A DNA stretch of 64,000 nucleotides from Anthostomella pinea (lineage: Eukaryota > Ascomycota > Sordariomycetes > Xylariales > Xylariaceae), in assembly GCA_963556695.1 (NCBI GenBank), contig CAUWAG010000010.1, positions 1,426,001-1,490,000 on the forward strand. Reading direction: 5' to 3'. This document shows positions 32,757 through 47,316 of this stretch, one piece after another. Every line of letters starts with the position of its first letter. Within the stretch, counting starts at the first letter, position 1. The position numbers and the translations under genes are program-made. The notes under the pieces were generated by a model. The model was not told the DNA's origin and did no database searches. It saw only the letters and a program-made list of their open reading frames with translations.

Positions 32757-34534
32757 ATGTTCTTGGTGCCAACCCAACAACCGCAACACCAAGCGCTCGT
32801 TGGCAACTATCCGTCACTGCCGCGCGCCTCTGAGCCTCAGCTGAGAAGCCAGAGCGCTGGAGTGAAGTTTGGTTCGCTTCTGAACGCCAGCGACAGCCCC
32901 ATGGAACGCGGTGTCCACGATTACTCGCAGTCAGGTTTGCCTTCGCCCTATCCGAGCATCTCTGGCGACGCCCAGTCTGAAGCTTCCCCTGCAGATCACG
33001 CATCTGCTGCGACCTACCCGAGCAACCAGGAAGCACGCCCGGCTGGCTACTCTTCCTCTGCGACTCCCACGTCCGAGTACGGCGCCTACCCGCAGTCTGC
33101 AAGGTCGTCGACTAGCTCTTTTCAAGAGCATAGTATCCGCCATCAATACCATCCAGCGAGCAACCACAGCGGCAGCAGTGGAGGTATGGCGCAGCAAACA
33201 CCAACAAGTCCGTCCATGCCTTTGCAAGATGGACGCACCCATCAGTCCGAGCAGGTCAAATCTGACAGCGATGTACCCATAGATCCGTCCATCGCGGCAC
33301 CCAGCCCTAGTGCGTACAGTGCTCACTCGCAATACTCGCCATACGGCGCGGCGCCTCCGCAAGACATGGCACATTATCCGCCGAGCGCTGGCAGCATGTA
33401 TGCGCAGCCTCGACCTGACTGGTCCAACTATGGCCACCCAGGTGGCCAGATGCCACACCCTCACCAAGTACCTTTCCCTCATACACCGACTTCAGCGCCG
33501 CCGGGACGTCCCCCTCAGGTAGGCAGTTTGCATTTCCTCAGATTGGTGGCGGGCCACGGGGCCTCACGCCGTACGTGCCCGACTCGCAGTCTCGAAGGTG
33601 GATTGGGGGAAGCGGTTCGCGTACTGCTTCGTCGAACCGTCTGCTGATGTATATATGTCGCGGGTGAAGCCTGTTTTATTGATGCGGCGCGTCATGTTTT
33701 TCGCCCCCAAAAGAGAATGTATGAGATGGCTGACTCGGTTTATTGACAGTATGGAGGGCAGGTCTACTCATTCGTGCCTATCCCCGGAGCGCAGCAACAC
33801 AAGCGACCTCGACGACGCTATGAAGAAATCGAGCGCATGTACAAATGCGGGTGGCAGGGCTGCGAAAAGGCCTACGGCACGCTAAACCATTTGAACGCTC
33901 ATGTCACGATGCAGAGCCACGGGCAGAAGCGAACACCTGAAGGTAAGCCGATTGTCAGCTCATCCCAAGCAATGTAATTTCATCTCAATTCCGAGAATCC
34001 CTGTCAATAGCTTGACAAGTGACGCGTCTGTGATTTGCCGCTAGAAGATCGCCTAGTAGTTCTGGGTCAGGGACAGCACTTAGTCAAGCGTCACTAGTGT
34101 GAGAGATAGGGATCTACCCACGCATAACGACCGCTGGTGGTGGTAAAGATTGCTAACGTAACCGATTTATAGAGTTCAAGGAAATTCGCAAAGAATGGAA
34201 AGCACGCAAGAAGGAGGAGGACCAGCAGCGAAAAGCCGCAGAGGAAGCTGATCGTCAGCGTCACGCGCAGGCAGCCGCTCAGGCCCAAGCTCAGAATGGG
34301 GGCCCCGACGGAGGCGACGCGGGACAGCCGTCGTCATCGTACACAACGAGCCGTCAAGTGCAACTACCGCCCATCGGGTACCAGAACAACCAATACCCAG
34401 CGCCGCCGTCATCAACTGTGCCTCCGCAGTCCATGCCAGAGTACAGTCCTAACGGTCATCTGTATGCAAACAGCTACCAACCCGCTTCACCTTACGCTCC
34501 CCAGGCCCAGCAGATGTACAGCCAGCGCGAATAG
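32757..34534 (+). CDS. CON7: CON7-type C2H2 zinc-finger transcription factor
   Basis: Three exons, 32757-33518, 33750-33942 and 34173-34534, give 438 residues. The two introns are long for this genome (231 and 230 nt), with CTGAC and CTAAC branch sites. Residues 1-254 are a Ser/Pro/Gln/Tyr-rich, probably disordered region. Exon 2 holds the conserved core: VYSFVPIPGAQQHKRPRRR (nuclear-localisation-like, about 259-277), then a C-X4-C-X12-H-X5-H finger (Cys287, Cys292, His305, His311). A charged helix, EFKEIRKEWKARKKEE, follows, then an Ala/Gln-rich tail. In Magnaporthe, Con7p controls conidiation, appressorium formation and cell-wall genes. The first ATG of the frame was used; an upstream exon cannot be excluded. 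The 3' edge of exon 1 (Gln254) is the least certain join. Confidence 0.9.
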
Positions 34535-37500
34535 GGTACGGATTTGTCTATCTGCCCATGACGAACCCGTGGGCGTGGGCTGACTGTCTAGAATAGATCC
34601 CGTGAATAGGAGATGGCGTTAATTTGGCGCAAGCCAGATGACCGTTTCCATCGACACGCAGATGCCCGATGGTTACCAATCCAGGGCCTTTGCCCTACCG
34701 TACATACGAAGAACAATGATCCCGACACAGGCAACGACCTGCGTCCTGTTTTACGCATCTTAAAGGTATTTGATGAGATTGAGAGAGTAGCACCACGGTA
34801 GACGGTGCATGCCGGCTCGGACCTAAGTGGCGATACGAACACGGATTCCTAACGATGCACGACTTTTGAGCATACAAAATTGGGGCAAGACTGGGGCGGC
34901 TTGCATCATCTTGCCCGGCGAAAGGGCGGCATACGATCTGTTCGAACAGGGTAGAGTTGATGGATTCGGGCGGTGGAGGGGTGTTCGGACTCGGAGTCAA
35001 TCAAACGGTGGTGGTTCAATAGCCGGCAGTCCTGAGTCGACTCAGGCCGTTCTGCTGTCACGTGGAGCACTGTCTTCTGAGGTTGCGCTGATTTCTCCTT
35101 CGCCTGGTTCGCGCAGCATGGGGAGACGTACTACTTACCCGAAGAGGTCCATCAGGCCTTGGGGATAAGGAAATGGCCGATGGCCTCATGCCGAGCTGCG
35201 GCATTTAGGTATTAGTTGTGCATCCCTTCCGCTGATAAATACTTGGATGTAGAAGTACCCTGAGAAACAAAATAATAAATTCCTGCAGCCTGCCTTCTGC
35301 TTTTTCAGAATGACCTAATTCTCCATGCCGAGATCAATACAGGTAGACAGACATCCGGTGTTTGGTATGAATGCGCATACGCGGGCTGGCGATGTTGTTT
35401 CGATACCTAGCTACGGCACCAAAATGTGGCACCAATCCTAGAAACAAAAAGGACCCGGGGGGCCGGTAAGACAAGACCTTAGCTTTGCATATTCCCATGT
35501 GGTATGGTAAGGTATGTAGGGCAAGGTAGTGTGCTGTAAGAGCCGTAAGGATTATTGTTCCTTTGCCTTGAAAGAGACTAGGGGCAGTTTGATCCCACAG
35601 AATCCCGGGGATGGATGCTACCTACCTACTTTAGCCTCGTTCCTTTCCTCTATGCCTGGGCTGCCTGGGTTCTGTGTGACGGTAGCCACGAGGCGCCCAT
35701 GGTAGCAGGGTAGGGTAGGCAGGTAGGGGAGTACAGTAGTATGTTGCCAAGAAAGTTGCTTGCGCGCTGCAGTGCAGTGCCTTAGTGCGGTTACACGGCG
35801 TCAGTCCCGATGCTACCTTTATTGTTCCCTTTTTCTTTTTTATGCGCGCTGAAGCTAAGGTAGTAGGGTTGGATATTGCGATTGGCTCCTGGAGGAGGGG
35901 AGGGCGTCAGGGGAGGGCGTCAGGGGAGGGCGTCAGGGGAGGGCGGCAGGGGATGGGGGAAGCGAGAAAGGAGGATTCGCTCCTTTGCAATGCTTTGTTT
36001 ACTGTGTAAGGTATGAATGCTGCGTTGCGCATCACGACCTTCTTGGTAATGACGCTTGCACCTATGCATGAATCTGTATATTGCCGAGGGATTCGTGGGA
36101 TCTGGTATATGCGTGCATCGCAGATCGGCCTGGTGGTATAGGATGGATGGGATGGGAAAGGGATTGAGTTTGTGATGAGTTTCATGTACTCGTCTGGGTG
36201 TGATGGCCACCTTCAGACTAACGGATGCGCGTCAATGGCGATTTGCTAATCAATAGCCCAGACTAAGTATAAGCAACCTTGGTCTGAAGTCGACATTGGA
36301 CCTAGACGAGTATAGATGATTGACATAGGGCTGGTGGTATATAGGGGGTGAGTGTGGATTCTCACTCAGCCTTACCCGCAGCCAGCCCAAGAGGAACCCT
36401 GGCCAACCTGGGGCAGAGCAATCCGTCTGTCAGTCTATCTGTCAAGCTCCGCGGCGTTGATAGTCTCGACCAGTGCAGTGCTAAGATAGTTTGTCATAGT
36501 CTGTCGGCTCAACCTTGTCAGCGCTTGTGTAGTCCTACACACTCAACCCTTTAGTATAGACCTCCTAGCGGCGTTCTAAAGTCGAGCACGTCCGGCCGCA
36601 AGGCTAGCAAATAGTAGCCGACCGAGGATGGATGCCATGTCGTTGCAGATGCGGCCCCCTTAAGGTTCAGCCGCGCCGGCGAACGCGCGAACATGCGCCG
36701 GCGTGCCATGTCGGCCGGAAACTCAGATGGGCCGTCGAGGAGCCGCGCTAGAGGATCGGATGTTGAAACGTCTTTTGGTCCTTTCGGTTTCTTTTTTTGG
36801 CCCCGGGCATGGATCGTCAACTAGCAAAAGCGATGTAGCGTAAGGTACACTAAGCGACAGGTACTTACTATGTTGCCTGAAGCTAGCGATCCAAGTTAGA
36901 CATGGATAATAGTAGGCCTGTGGTATAGACTAGGCCAACGTTCATGCAGCCGCCGGCCAGGACTGCTGGTGTGGAAGGGTGATGAGTAGTACAGACCATC
37001 CGGAACGACGATCGATGGCAAATAAGCGAACCGCAACCCCAGCCCGAATGGTTGAGGCTACTGTTAGCACCTATGGTTTACCGAACTATAGGTAGGTACT
37101 GCATCGCATACGCGCAGTGGGAAATTCTCCGGATGGACAAGTGACACAAGGCTAAGGCAAGGACTTGGGTTCGTGTGCCGGGGGTATGTTTATGTCTGGG
37201 CATGCTGTTTTAGCGAGGTTGCAAGCGTGGGCCGGTTATTAGGGGCCGGCGTGCAGGTAGGTGTCTCTCGGGTGCTGGCGCGAATGGGAATCCGGGGTAA
37301 ATGAAGGTGATACTTGAATTGGGAATCACTGGAATTGATGAGGTGACATGGTGTTGGGTCGGGTTGGAACGTGGGTGTGAAGACAACGGCCAAGCTAGAC
37401 AAGGGGGCTCCGTGATGGTCACTAATGCATGCAGCATCTCGCCGCTCTCCGGGGCGCTACGGGCCGCCGGGGTCAGTATGAGGATAAGAATGATGCTAGG

Positions 37501-38796
37501 CCGGATTGTATACCAACGTTAGTGAATGCGACGGGACATTTATAAGGCGTTTGGTGCCGGCGTTGACTTGGGTACGTATATCCAGCATTACAAGGACTTT
37601 AGCGTCAGCCCGGCTGTATCTCCATCCCATCATGGAGTCGTTCGGTCGTGATGCTTGACCCTTTAGTGCTGCCCTGCGAACGGTTCTCATCATGTACTTT
37701 AATGTTGTTAGTGCTGCATGTAGTCGGTCTGAAGTGGAATGTTCAGGTACGTACCACCCACATATGTCACTTACATGTATTGTCCGTAGCTTGTAACCCT
37801 CGTGAAGCGGGAGTTCTCGATGACTTCGGACTCTGAATTATACCGCAACAGCGACTAGCTGAAGCGTCGGTCTATGCCCTAGTCTTGAGAATGCGAACCT
37901 ATGGTTATTCAAGTTCGAAAATAGAGATGCAACGGCTATTGCATACCTCCTTGGTCGTCATCACAGAGTGGGGAGGGCCTGCCGCATTCTTCATCGACCT
38001 TGCTTATAGGTTGGAGCTTCTTCGAATTCAAAATTACTGAGTAGGACCTGATACCTGCATCTTCCCCCCCATTCACGCGGATGGGCAAGGTGCCTCGAAC
38101 AGTCTCATCGCTTCAATCATCCGTCCATGTGATGTGATACAGCGTCCGACACGTCGCTCACGCCTTTGGTTGAATGATAAGAACCATGCTTGGCACGCAC
38201 ACTGTACCTCTCGTCATTAGGCATGGAACTCGTGTCAAGCTTGACTTGTCCCAACGTCCACAGCATCATGCCCCTGTTTCCCGAAGGCTTCCTGTCACTA
38301 TCGTGCGAAGTGACAGCCAACAGGCAGTGTCATCGCTTACGATAACGACAGCCCGCCTGAAGTCAAGGGATATGACGTAGCCGTCTGAGCTCCAGCCGTT
38401 TCCCTTGCCCCCGGGTCGTGCATCGCGCTGCTTCAGGAGGGACCCTGCATATCGCCCGTCCCCGGACACCTCTTTCTTCGTGTTCAATGAGGTTCTGCCT
38501 AGCTTGTAGTTTCACCTGAAGACATGTACCCAACAAGCTTCAAAGCGACAGCACTTGAATAACTTCTACCAACGGTTCCCACAATCTCTTGGATCCGACG
38601 CAGAGTCCTTCCACTGCTGACCACTTCTCTCACAGCTCGTTACGTGACGTTCCTTGGCCCCGCGACTTCACTGAAGACTGAAGTATTGATCGCTCGCTCA
38701 TCGATCAGCCGTCGCTTTGTTGGTCTATTTCTTGAGCCATTTGGGCTACGGTCGCAATCGACAACACTTGTCTCCTAAACATCGAATATCAACTCG
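34535..38796. other. Intergenic region, CON7 to AAR2
   Basis: About 4.3 kb with no recognisable gene. It holds a G-rich 13-bp minisatellite at 35896. Short frames such as the minus-strand 90-codon one ending at 36551 show no family resemblance. Confidence 0.55.
35896..35947 (+). repeat. 13-bp G-rich minisatellite (4 units)
   Basis: Four head-to-tail copies of AGGGGAGGGCGTC; the last ends in GGC instead of GTC. The repeated GGGG and GGG runs could form a G-quadruplex on the plus strand. Confidence 0.9.
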
Positions 38797-40434
38797 ATGG
38801 TCGAGAACCTCCAACAGTTCCGCCGTCGTTTACAAAAAAGTCGCATCCATCGCGGCAAATACAAGATGGTGGAGATGGTGAACGCGCCGGGTAAGAGTGG
38901 GGCGACGACTGACGTCTACCCACCTCCCGCTGCCCATATTCGACCGTCTTTTGCTTCACTCCCCAAATCTGCAACGACACAATCGCCCACCGAGGCCTCA
39001 CTCAAGTCAGTCAAATCAGTCGAGTCAATAGCAGCAAACGGCGCCTTCCCACTCGGCTCGCTTCGGGTCAACGATTTGAACCAGGACGACCAACCGGCTA
39101 CACCACTCACCACACCAGCCATACCAAACCAGACCATGGAGGTCTCCAAGGCTAAACCTCCTCCTGCCTTGTTAAAGGGCGGCGATGTCTTCATTCTGGA
39201 TGACCTCCCTGCTAACTTCACCGTGGGCTGCGATGCAATGTCGTTTAACACGACGAAACCATTCCCGGGCTTCAAAGACCTACCTCCTGGCGCACATCTG
39301 ATCTGGGTCGCTCCGTCCGAGTCAACCTCGTCGAGAAGTGCGTATTGGATACATACCCCAGAAAAAGACCCCGAGGAGCCCGGAGAGGTCTACGTCAAGC
39401 AGTGGGACAAGTTCAACGAAGTCCTGGGCGATCCGGCGAGCCACGCCGAGGAGCGCTTCCAAAAAGAAAAGCTCGAGCAGATCTTCGGGAGCCTCGCGCC
39501 CTACCAGTTTCGAGCGACTACTTCGGGCAAACTCCAAATAGAAGCCCCAAGCCAGGAAGATGACGCGCTGCCTACCTTCTTAAATAACACGACCATCTGG
39601 TTCCAGCTTACTTTTGCGATAAGCCCAGGCCTTCTAAACAGGATCACGAGCAAGGATCAACGAACCTGGCCCGTCACGACCATGGACGGCGTGTCGGGCG
39701 AAGTATCCATGGCTGAAGAAGCCAGACTCTACGCCAAAGGCACACCGCAATTACGGTTCATGTTTCCCATGGACACCCACCTCATAAACCCAGAAGCCGA
39801 GGGGCGGGAGCGGACGCGTCAAGCGCTGGATCCCACAAACTGGATCATCGACAAGCTCGAGGGCGCTACCGCCGGCGGCCATGCCGACGATCTCGTCGGC
39901 GAGCTACAGTTCGGCTTCCTAACCGGCATGCACCTCGGCAACTACTCGTGCCTCGAACAGTGGTGGTTCTTCGTCACCCGGCTCGTCTTCCGTTCTTATA
40001 ATTTGGTCGTCGAGCGGCCGCAGCTGGCGCGCGACCTGATCCAGACGTTCCACGCGCAGCTGCTCTACAACGACCGCTACATGGACGGCGACGTGCTCGA
40101 GGACATGCCGGCCAACGCGAAAATGTTGCAGAAGGCCATGGTGACGTACAAGGCGCGCCTGGACGAGAAGCTCCTCGCGCTCGGCGACCGCTGCACGCCC
40201 GACCAGCACTCCGCCGGCGTGGCCTTTTCGTCGCTCGAAGCCTGGCTGTGGCGGCTCGGCTGGGACCTCAGGGGCGAGTACGTCAGGTCGGGCAATGTGA
40301 TGCTGGAGGATGGCGAGATAGTCCAGGCGGAGCTGTCGGATTTCGAGGACGAGGACGAGAGGGGCGAGTTTGCGCCTGTGGTGGTGGATCTGGAGGACGG
40401 GAGGGAGACGGGTCTGGTGTCGTGGGACAGGTGA
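38797..40434 (+). CDS. AAR2: AAR2, U5 snRNP assembly factor
   Basis: One exon, 545 residues. The family's N-terminal beta-sandwich domain begins near residue 128 with GGDVFILDDLPANFTVGCD, followed by FKDLPPGAHLIWVAP. The C-terminal helical domain carries the hallmark FGFLTGMHLGNYSCLEQWW near 371-389. Residues 1-125 are a low-complexity extension absent from yeast Aar2; internal Met residues (38866, 39136) could be alternative starts. An acidic tail (DFEDEDERGEF) ends the protein. Known role: Aar2 holds Prp8 in U5 snRNP during cytoplasmic assembly and is displaced by Brr2 in the nucleus. The gene for this splicing factor itself has no intron. It converges on the AA9 gene. Confidence 0.92.
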   Translation: MVENLQQFRRRLQKSRIHRGKYKMVEMVNAPGKSGATTDVYPPPAAHIRPSFASLPKSATTQSPTEASLKSVKSVESIAANGAFPLGSLRVNDLNQDDQPATPLTTPAIPNQTMEVSKAKPPPALLKGGDVFILDDLPANFTVGCDAMSFNTTKPFPGFKDLPPGAHLIWVAPSESTSSRSAYWIHTPEKDPEEPGEVYVKQWDKFNEVLGDPASHAEERFQKEKLEQIFGSLAPYQFRATTSGKLQIEAPSQEDDALPTFLNNTTIWFQLTFAISPGLLNRITSKDQRTWPVTTMDGVSGEVSMAEEARLYAKGTPQLRFMFPMDTHLINPEAEGRERTRQALDPTNWIIDKLEGATAGGHADDLVGELQFGFLTGMHLGNYSCLEQWWFFVTRLVFRSYNLVVERPQLARDLIQTFHAQLLYNDRYMDGDVLEDMPANAKMLQKAMVTYKARLDEKLLALGDRCTPDQHSAGVAFSSLEAWLWRLGWDLRGEYVRSGNVMLEDGEIVQAELSDFEDEDERGEFAPVVVDLEDGRETGLVSWDR

Positions 40435-41484
40435 TCGATCCCGGGAGAGATGGTCCGATGCGGATGTGGATGCACACTACTACTTGTGAGGTTTGGCTTG
40501 CGCGAGATGTGATATCGCTCACCTGTCCCACTCGGTCTTCCGGAGTTGAGCTAGGGAAAGGCTCGAGAAGTCGGTTGATGTGGGTTGTGGTAATTACCTA
40601 CCTACCATGTACAGTACCCACGAACTCCCTGCGCTGGGATTTGGGAGCGGTAAAAGCGACTCCTGATGTTGATAGCACCAGTCATATCATACGAATGAAC
40701 GATATGTACATCAGAGGAGTGTCTACTGGATGACCGCCGCTGGCGAAATCCTGTTTGTGACGTACACTCAGCCCTCATAAGTCTCCGTACGCGCCATGTC
40801 CATGAGATTCCACACACCGGTAGATATTTCGAAATACTGGAATAAGCACACGGGAATAAGCAGCTCTGGTGTTATACTCTGCTTTTGATGCTCATCTCGG
40901 TGTGCTTGTTCCAACTACGACAAATATGCCGTTGTTTGCTAGAAGCGTGGTGTACGGAGACTCATGAGGGTTTAGTGTAACTGGCAGCTCGATCAACAAG
41001 AGGCCGAACAGAACATTGTCTCGTTCTCGAGGATTCCCGAAAGCTACGGCTTTATGTAGGAAGTATGTTGAGATAAATAAACAGACGTACATTGTACAAT
41101 AACACTATACGACGCCACTACGGCTATGAAAACAACTGTAGCCCAAGTTGCAGCGAGTGGTCCTAAGAGTTCATATACCTACCACTGCTATCCCAGGGGC
41201 ACGAGTGATGGATGACTTGAGTTCAGACGGAGCCTTCGACTGGAATTCGGGTTTGGGAGCCCCTGCACTGTCCCAAAAGGCCACGAACGCACCAGTATAT
41301 CTTGATATGATTGACCATGACTACATACCCGGAAATCAGCCCTCAAGAACGACACCGTCATATAACAACGACGGATCCAACTCCCACTCATACCTCCACC
41401 CTTCCCCACAGCCATCCCTCCATCCATCCACCCATCCAACCATCCATCCATCCATCCCCGCAACACCATCCTCCTCCTCCCCAT
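40435..41484. other. Intergenic region between convergent AAR2 and AA9 genes
   Basis: About 1 kb of 3' flanking DNA for both genes. It contains a CCAT-rich microsatellite ending just after the AA9 stop codon. No gene seen. Confidence 0.6.
41413..41457. repeat. (CCAT)n microsatellite
   Basis: About ten imperfect CATC tetramers within the likely 3' untranslated region of the AA9 gene. Confidence 0.85.
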
Positions 41485-42789
41485 CTAGCAACTAAACACC
41501 GCCGGCCCAGCAGGCTGATAAGCCTTGCCCCCATTATTATAGATATTGATCAGAATCCCCGGGTCAGTAGCGCTGTAAGCCCCAGGAAATGCCACCAGTC
41601 CACTCGGCGTCTTGGAGCCCGAACCTCCGGTGACGTGGAGTTGCGCGCACGAGATGTAAAACTGGGCGCCGCCGGCGCTGCTGGCGCTGTGCAGGGCCAC
41701 GTGCTCGATGCGGAATAGGTAGTCGCCCTCGGCGAGGCACGAAGGGACTGTGAAGGCTAGTTCGGACTTGCCTGTTGCGCGGGTGGTGTCAGCACTGATG
41801 ACAGTGGAGTTCGACTGTTGCATGGGGAGAAGGATAGTGGACTCGCAACCGCTCCGTGGGAGGGAATAATAAAAGACGAATGAAGGGAAAGGGAAGACGG
41901 AAGATAAGGGATGGTGTCAGAGACTCACCATTGGAAGGCCAGGTATATTGCCCGTCCGCCACACTCGGCATGTCCTGGAACACCTTGAACCAAACACTCC
42001 CGCTGCCGTCCCAGGTAGCGGCCGTGCTGCCGCTGGGGACCTTGGCCATCTACACAATCAGGAGTCAGAAGTCAGTAAGGTAACCACTCCCCACAGACAA
42101 CCCCAAACTACATCGAGAAGTAGCAAACAGGTCCAAACGCAAGTGAGGGTATCCAGAGCCAAAAAGCCCAAGCAAGGAACAGACCCGCACTACAGTAATC
42201 CTCTCAAAACCAAAACACCACCAGAAGGCAGAGGCAAAAAGGGAAGCAACCGACTCCAGAATCCACATACATAAGCCGATAAAGCGCCCGGGTGGTAAAT
42301 ACTAGGCGCCGCGACGAAAGTGACCGACCCCCCAGCCGCGACCGTGGTAGTGTCCGGCGCGCCAGTGACACCGGCGTTCTCGTAGCACCGGATCGCCTCG
42401 GACGAGACGTCGGTCACGGGCCCGTTGCTCTGGAAGTTGGCCGTCTGGCGCACCGACGACCAGTCGGCCGTGCCGTCGAGGTGGGGGAAGGTGTCTACAT
42501 GCCAGGAGGAGAGGAGTCAGTCAGTGAGTCAACCAGCCCGTGGGCCAGTCATTTGGCAACCGCATCGCGTATGATAGGTGGATGGTGCCCTTGGGGGTGT
42601 TCTGGGGATGAGATCGTGAGAAGACGGGACGTGTGTGACGGGGGAAAGGGGGTCCGGTCCCAGCCAAGTAAGTGGCCGGCTCGCTCCAACAGCGATAGCA
42701 AGAACAGGGATCAGGAGTAGTTCGAACATACAATGCGGCGCCGCCTGCGCGGCAGACACGAGGAGCGCAAGAGCCGTTATGGACTTCAT
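41485..42789 (-). CDS. AA9 lytic polysaccharide monooxygenase (secreted, no CBM)
   Basis: Four exons, 42789-42732, 42494-42271, 42049-41929 and 41771-41485, give 229 residues; introns are 237, 221 and 157 nt. A hydrophobic signal peptide (MKSITALALLVSAAQAAP) precedes His19, the expected first mature residue (HYTFPHLDG). Histidine-brace copper ligands would be His19 and His87 (in IYHPG), with axial Tyr173. His162 and Gln171 fit the second-sphere residues by spacing (H-X8-Q-X-Y). Cys56 and Cys176 fit the conserved disulfide. The enzyme would cleave cellulose or related glucans oxidatively using copper and H2O2 or O2. There is no cellulose-binding module. The residue before the mature His is Pro, unusual for a signal-peptidase site. 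The intron lengths exceed most others here. Family call secure, substrate unknown. Confidence 0.92.
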
Positions 42790-43820
42790 CTTGTCTACCT
42801 AGCTATCGACGTTGTGTGAGCGATTGCGGTGGGCTGCAAGGCTACCTGGAAGATGGATGGGCTCGTTCGCGACGACGACGACGATGTCAGTTATTGCACA
42901 CGAGAACAGAAGGCCGACGAACCCATGACAAGTAGACACACACATCCCTCCTATCTTATAGGCGTCATTAGCTAGAGGGGCTTGCATAAGGGAACCCAAG
43001 CCGGTACGGAGCGCGATGGTGCGCATACTCGTCTGGGTCTAATGTCGACTCCATGCCATCACACCCAGAAAAGGACCGGGAAAAAGCCCCTCGGCCGGTT
43101 ATATGGTACAACCACTTAAGAGGTACCAAATTAATGGAAAGCAATCAACACAAGATGCAGCAGGGATTGGCAGCACTCTCGAGGGTCACGAGGACTCAGA
43201 AAGAGTATGAGTTCCGAGAACAGACCATGGCGTCGATGCACCCTTATCCCCGGAGTAGGATGTCAACGAAGCACTTGCACTTTATCAGAAAATGTTGACC
43301 AAGAATTGATTCATGCTACCTAGTCCATCGCATCTGCCTCCTGATGAGAGCAGAGCGGACGAGAGAATCTACCTGAACATGTGAGACCATTTCAGAAAAG
43401 GTCATTGAGCATCTCCAATCTATGCGAGTCAGCAAGCAACATACCTCTTTCCCGCATTCAGAAAGTGGGGGAATCGCGTGATGCTCGAGACCGAGCGCTC
43501 TCAAAACAGCATACAGATCTCAGTCCTGTGCTGGGGCTGTTCATCAACTTTTGCAACCTGCGCCCCCGAACTGATCTAACGTCTCTCATCCTGTACCTTG
43601 TGGAGTGATACTAGGGACCAGAGAAATGTGCAGATCCCAGCGAAGAGATGCAGACACCTAGAAAGTGCCAACATTACCCGCGTCTAAACAACCTCGCCAT
43701 CTAGAGCATAACGCCATCTGTGCTGGGTACAAAAGCAGAAGGAAAACAACGCGAGTCCGCCAGAGCCGCATTATAGTACCAAAGGGGTTGACCCTATTAG
43801 CAGCTTATGAATGGTTCGGA
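42790..43820. other. Intergenic region, DBP2 3' end to AA9 promoter
   Basis: About 1 kb containing the AA9 promoter and the DBP2 3' flank. No gene or repeat recognised. Confidence 0.6.
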
Positions 43821-46369
<2,549 letters not shown>

Positions 46370-47316
46370 GGTGATTGCTGTGGTTGTTGGGTTTGCGCGA
46401 GGAGCGTGAAGTATTGGGATCGAGCGCGCGTCGCAAAGCAGATGCGTCAGTCGAGGGAAGAGGGATTCGGATGTGTTCGTGGATGCGAATTGCGAGTTGA
46501 GTTGAACGCAGGGCGCTGTCTGCGTGAAATGAGCGGGATGGAGATGGAGAGGATGGGAAGGAGCAGATTGTGTTTGAGAGGGCGAAGAAGAAAATTCAGA
46601 GATGGCAATTTTCAAAGGGCCCTAAGATTCTTCGAGAGGGCCCGTGCGCTATTCATATCGATAAGGGACAGATGGCGTTGCATAGTGGGGCAGCTGCCGA
46701 TATTTCTCACTCAGAACTCTGATCACGTCGGGTCCTGGTTGCCAGGTTGCTCGAGTCGTGGCGCCTTCCTGGGAAGAAAATTTGCTTCGTACCTACCTTT
46801 TACCCAGCCAATTGTCAGGTGGGTGGGTGGTTTCAGCGTTCCCATTGAACGATCGAAGGTACACGTATATCCAACTAAGCTTTGGGCGGCGACACGGGGC
46901 CATAATTCGATTTGAGCCCTGACGACTACCTACCTACCTTACCTTGCGCATCCAGGCTGTCTATGAGCTCAGCGAAGGGACAAACGTCATGAGCCTCGTA
47001 AACGAAGACACATCACCAAAGCACACATATGAGACATATTCAGGAATACTCGAGAGGGCGTGACTCGAGTGCTCGCAAAGGCCGAGGACCACTGCTCATA
47101 TCTGCGCGCTGTCTACCTTAGAATTTTCAACAGAGCTACCGTAGACACCCCCTCAGGACAAGCGAAGCCTACCATAGCACACCTCTCGCGGTACACTGCT
47201 AGGATTCATGTTGTGTGCCTGGTTCCATTGCGTGTGATATCCAGTCGCGAGTAGTCCAGTCCAGTACCCACTATCCAGTACCTATTTTCTAGCCCAGCAA
47301 CACACCGCGATCAAGT
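46370..47316. other. Intergenic region, THI20 3' end to DBP2 promoter
   Basis: About 950 bp with the DBP2 promoter on the minus strand. A 170-codon plus-strand frame (46406-46915) has no recognisable similarity and is taken as chance. Confidence 0.6.

Noticed and set aside
36551..36820. 90-codon minus-strand frame between CON7 and AAR2
   Set aside because: A local GC-rich patch; no family, no partner exon.
42495..42731. Second stwintron in the 237-nt first intron of the AA9 gene
   Set aside because: The length invites it, but I found no internal GT...AG pair whose removal restores a donor or acceptor as clearly as in RPS16.
46406..46915. 170-codon plus-strand frame upstream of DBP2
   Set aside because: It overlaps the DBP2 promoter and leader, has no recognisable domain and has a mixed basic composition typical of chance.
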